Source: Linnemannia hyalina | Lineage: Eukaryota; Mortierellomycota; Mortierellomycetes; Mortierellales; Mortierellaceae | DNA: 64,000 nt | Assembly: GCA_019671135.1 (NCBI GenBank) | Contig: JAHRHY010000002.1 | Location: forward strand, 992,001-1,056,000 | Direction of reading: 5' to 3' | Part shown: in pieces, positions 60,880-64,000 of the stretch | Layout: each line of letters starts with the position of its first letter | Position numbering within the stretch: the first letter of the stretch is position 1 | Program-made: the position numbers and the translations under genes | Notes under the pieces: model-generated | Told to the model about the DNA's origin: nothing | Database searches by the model: none | What the model saw: the letters and a program-made list of their open reading frames with translations, nothing else

Positions 60880-61172
60880 ACAGTAGTTGCAATCAACCAA
60901 CAAGCCTATCAGAGTGGATCACGTCAGATTAGATAACAGCAATCAAATTCTAAAACACAACGGCACAAAATCCTGATGTGCTCAAGTCCTATCCAAATAG
61001 CCGAGGGCATCTCAATCTTGATGGCGACATGATTGCGCCGCCGCTTTGCCAACCATAGAGATTTCCTGCTGACTTTCATCCACTTCCGAGGTGATGTGCG
61101 TCCGTACCTGAATGAGCAAGAGAATAATAATGAACCCATGTGCGCGATGACCCACCATTATTATCATCAGGT

Positions 61173-61242
61173 TTCAGGACTATGGGCGCATCTATTACGT
61201 CATCAATTACGGTGACGTAATTGACGCGCCCATTGTCCTGAC
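61173..61242. repeat. Imperfect inverted repeat with CRE-like sites
   Basis: Left arm 61173-61204 and right arm 61211-61242 are about 85% complementary around a 6-nt centre. The arms carry TTACGTCA (61195) and TGACGTAA (61213), which match ATF/CREB-type bZIP sites. The left arm lies within a possible minus-strand exon, so it could simply be coding sequence. Confidence 0.6.
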
Positions 61243-61534
61243 TTGTCGCACTGCTTTCACTTGCGATTTGCAGCTTTCCCTTACACACTCACTCTTTTAC
61301 CGCCATCATCAATCATCTCCACACAATCATTTCAGCTTCCCAACGTGTCACGGTAATGGTAGTATCTGGGAGGGAGCATCGCGTTGTGTACGGATTTTGA
61401 GACTGGATGCAAGCAGGGTCCTCTTTGGCAGCGAATGGACAATATTCCTTCCATATGACCTCATCCTTTCTTAGGTTCACTCCTCGTTGGGAAGAGCTGA
61501 GATCCATGTCGCTTCAGCAAGGGGCTAACTCCGT

Positions 61535-61790
61535 GGGTCCATGAGAGGCACATAGGTTAAGCGTTGGCACTGCCTGTCTCTCCATATGACCTCTCCACAC
61601 CAAAATGCTTGTCGCTTTGGTGTTGGTGGTGCTGTTGGCTTTGAGTTGTTGCATCTGGTTGCTCCTTGGGTCCATGAGAGGCGCATAGGTTAAGCGTTGG
61701 CACTGCCTGTCTCTCCATATGACCTCTCCATGCCATAGTGCTTGCCACCTTGGTGTTGGTGGTGCTGCAATTGGAGCTGTCTCGCCGAGA
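61535..61790. repeat. Tandem direct repeat, 133-bp period
   Basis: Two copies start with GGGTCCATGAGAGGC at 61535 and 61668 and run through ACTGCCTGTCTCTCCATATG to TTGGTGTTGGTGGTGCTG, with a few substitutions. A partial CCATATGACCTC also occurs at 61452. Confidence 0.85.
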
Positions 61791-62189
61791 TAGCCATGGT
61801 GACCGTGAGTCTCCGCCCAGCTGCGGCTGTTTTCACCACTGGGTGACTGGGGCCACTGCGGGGTAATGGCATCAAGGGAGTTGTACGGTTGTGCTTGTTT
61901 CTTAGGTTCTAACCATTACTCTTTTATTTCTCTCAGATATTTGTATAGGTGTGCCAGATTGTGCCGTGGAATGGTCAGCAACCAAGTAGGATTATGGAAT
62001 GGAGTGGACAGTTGAGCACACCGCTCCAGATGCAGAACCTCATTTGACAGCATTGTCCAGCCACTGTTTCCCATGTCATCCCACTCTTCTCTTCCACTAC
62101 CTTTGCCACTTCTTTCTTACATCTCTTCACATTCATCCCTCTTTGCCTCCTCTTTCTTCCCATCTCTCACAATCTTTACCTTCTCCTTC

Positions 62190-64000
62190 CTTTCCATTCA
62201 ATGCTTCATATGTCCACCAACAGTCTGACTTCTTCTGTCTTGTTGATGGAGAGGCTACCTCTAACGCCTCCCAGTCTCACCATTAACCACAACGACAGCT
62301 GGAGAGCTCAAGGATCTCATCAAGACCAAGAAGGCTCCTCGATTTGACGATGTTGCGACTGATGAGCTCACTCTCTGGCGCGTCTCCCACCCCGTCATTG
62401 CGGCCAACAAACACACTCCTGTTCTCTTGAGCGCGATTGGTTCTCCACGGAGTTCCACCCGATCGACGACATTGCATACGTGTTTGCCGAGACACCTCCC
62501 AAGAAAACAATCCGCATCGTTGTCCAGTGCCCTCCTCTCCAAGGTAATGAGACACGTTTTGTTGATTGTTGTTTGGAACAAGAGCTTGTTTACCCCGCTA
62601 ACTTTATTTCTCGCGTGCAATTGATCTCAAATAGTCCATGCACCTGTTCCTTCTCACTCATTGACTCCACTTCCTGGCTACCAATCGGACGACTCTCATT
62701 CTGGCACACCGCTGTCTGGTATGCATTCTCTCGTGTCTTTGTGTCTCTGTCATTGTTTTTTTGTGTGTGTGGTTTTCTAACATTGTACCTTTTTTCTCAT
62801 GCAAATACGCGACCTCCATGCAGACATCAAAAGGATCAGGGACTACTTTTTCGCTGGAGGATCAAAGCACGCCAAGTTTTTCGACAGCTATGTTCAGGGA
62901 CAATACTCATTACCAGTCACTGCACATGGCATATGCGGCTTACTCAAGGTCATGCGCCGAGGCGCGGTCGAATCAGAGGGAGCAAAGCCGAGAACCTACC
63001 TGATCCTCCAACCAGTGCTGGCGATCCCGTCCCCGAAAGGTTCAAGTCCAACATTCTTCTGGGCGTGCTGGAGAAGCGCAAGATCTACCGTTTTTGGTGT
63101 CAGGTGAGTTTCCAACTCTGGATTACATACGGCAGTCTATATCCTGCTACATTGCATCGCCTCACATGTCCTGTTGCTCCCTCTGTACTTTAGCGGGTGC
63201 CGGCAAGACCAGAACTATGATTGCGATGCTCTACCTTCAGTGGGGATTCTATTTCAACGCGTCAAGCAAGGATCTTGGGTCGGACGATCTCTTCCGCCTG
63301 GCCGAATTCATTGACGGCAACACATTAGACGATTCAGCAAGCATCAACACCCACTTTGCCAAAAGTGCTACTCTTTTGCTTCTCCTCTCTCGTCTCATGA
63401 TTCTCAGCTACTGTCTGAAGGTCTCAGGCTGTCGCCAGACGTTTTCGAGTGCAAGATGGGCCTTGCTCCAAGTTTGTCCCCACATGTTCAAGGATGTGTT
63501 CATGCATCTTTTCATCAAGCTGCGCGATCTGATGAAAGGACGGGCACTCCTCGAATCACACCTTGCGTCCATTGTCCGCGATGAGTTTGAGCTGTTGCAA
63601 GACAAGCCTGCTGCCCTTGATTATCCTAACTTTTCAAGTGACTCCAAGCTTCGGTTGGTCATCGATGAGGCCCAGCTCTTGAGCGACAAGAGCCCAACAT
63701 CGTTCGCGTCGTCATTTACACAAGGTGATCCAAGACCAATGTAAGTACTGCGTTCTGAGGTTATCCCGCAACCAGTCCTTGTCCCCATGATGAAAATTTT
63801 CTTTCCTCTCCCTTTTCAGAAGAGCTTACCCATTTCTCTCCTTCCCTCCTCCCCACATTCATCTGAAGGTTAAGCCCCTTCCTCCATGGTTTTGGGTCGG
63901 TTGGCTCAAGATCATCTATTGCGGTACAGGATTGTCAATCCGAACCCTCCATTGGGCCATGAGCAGCGGCGATGACATCAAGAGGTATGGCTCCAACACC
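62190..64000 (+). pseudogene. Crinkler-like P-loop NTPase gene, frame-broken, runs off the right edge
   Basis: The N-terminal FFCLVDGEATSNA and then DELTLWRVS and ETPPKKTIRIVVQ are typical of Crinkler (CRN) family headers in early-diverging fungi and oomycetes. Then come PLPGYQSDDSHSGTPLS, LHADIKRI, a Walker A-type GAGKTR (about 63200), WGFYFNAS, and Walker B-type LRLVIDEAQLL (about 63648-63680), with GTGLSIRTLHWAMSSGDD near the edge. Introns: 62551-62634, one starting at 62719, 63104-63193, 63741-63819. The pieces lie in different frames: breaks near 62225, 62268, 62445 and 62985, plus one by the Walker A region, and the acceptor before LHADIK is not visible. This indicates a pseudogene. CRN proteins are known as secreted or nuclear effectors and as NTPase-nuclease fusions; only the NTPase part is seen. 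Confidence 0.65.

Larger units (their letters stand above)
60880..62189. other. Region with possible upstream exons, an inverted repeat and a direct repeat
   Basis: Minus-strand frames at 61288-61155 (NGRVNYVTVIDDVIDAPIVL) and 61109-60960 (RKWMKVSRKSLWLAKRRRNH) look protein-like and may be 5' exons of the gene ending at 59156. A 133-bp direct repeat lies at 61535-61790. Sequence from 61800 to 62190 is CT-rich and may be the leader of the Crinkler-like gene. Confidence 0.35.

Noticed and set aside
1..64000. tRNA, rRNA, CRISPR arrays, bacterial operons or riboswitches
   Set aside because: None seen by eye on either strand; the gene style is eukaryotic with spliceosomal introns.

Overview
The window reads as nuclear DNA of a filamentous fungus, most likely an early-diverging lineage such as Mortierellomycota. 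Genes are split by short introns of about 50-180 nt with GTAAGT/GTATGT-type donors and pyrimidine-AG acceptors, untranslated leaders are pyrimidine-rich, and one end carries a Crinkler-type gene. The lineage is inferred from gene content and style; no rRNA or tRNA was found to fix it.

Layout. At 1-429 is the 3' end of a coiled-coil gene. At 1508-3787 (minus) is an FAD-dependent monooxygenase (F1). From 6235 to 52056, all on the plus strand, lies a tandem array of twelve related genes (K1-K12) at about 4-kb spacing in its core. Each encodes, in order, a signal peptide, a six-bladed kelch/galactose-oxidase-like propeller, a linker, one glycine-rich membrane helix, a basic stop-transfer and a cytoplasmic tail. 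K1, K2, K4, K5, K6, K8, K9, K10 and K12 read as intact, although K1 may have lost its last ~70 codons. K7 has one frame break. K3 and K11 are decayed, and small relics lie at 39.4-40.5 kb and 47.6-48.1 kb. At 53738-55689 and 56413-58447 (minus) are two more F1 paralogues (F2, F3). At 59156-60879 (minus) is a 545-residue protein of unknown function with hints of a BED-like finger and a nuclease-like segment. From 62.2 kb to the right edge is a frame-broken Crinkler-like P-loop gene.

How the parts relate. The core K genes share intron positions: exon 1 is ~700 nt, exon 2 is 52 nt, exon 3 is 171-186 nt (phase 1-1), and exon 4 carries the last blade, membrane helix and tail. K6 and K9 are almost identical from just before the ATG to the end of intron 3, then carry unrelated tails: K6's tail matches K7 and K9's matches K8. 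Tails fall into types: one with an R-N/S-P-Q motif and a C-terminal coiled coil, one with RIVQQPE/RPFRITP motifs, and very short ones. The linker ranges from tens of residues to a ~440-residue Pro/Thr minisatellite stalk in K4. Spacers upstream of K4-K9 share sequence blocks, so gene and promoter were duplicated together. I infer a fast-evolving family of single-pass surface receptors or adhesins in which ectodomain and signalling tail are exchanged by recombination. This is the best candidate here for an undescribed system; ligand and function cannot be read from the sequence.
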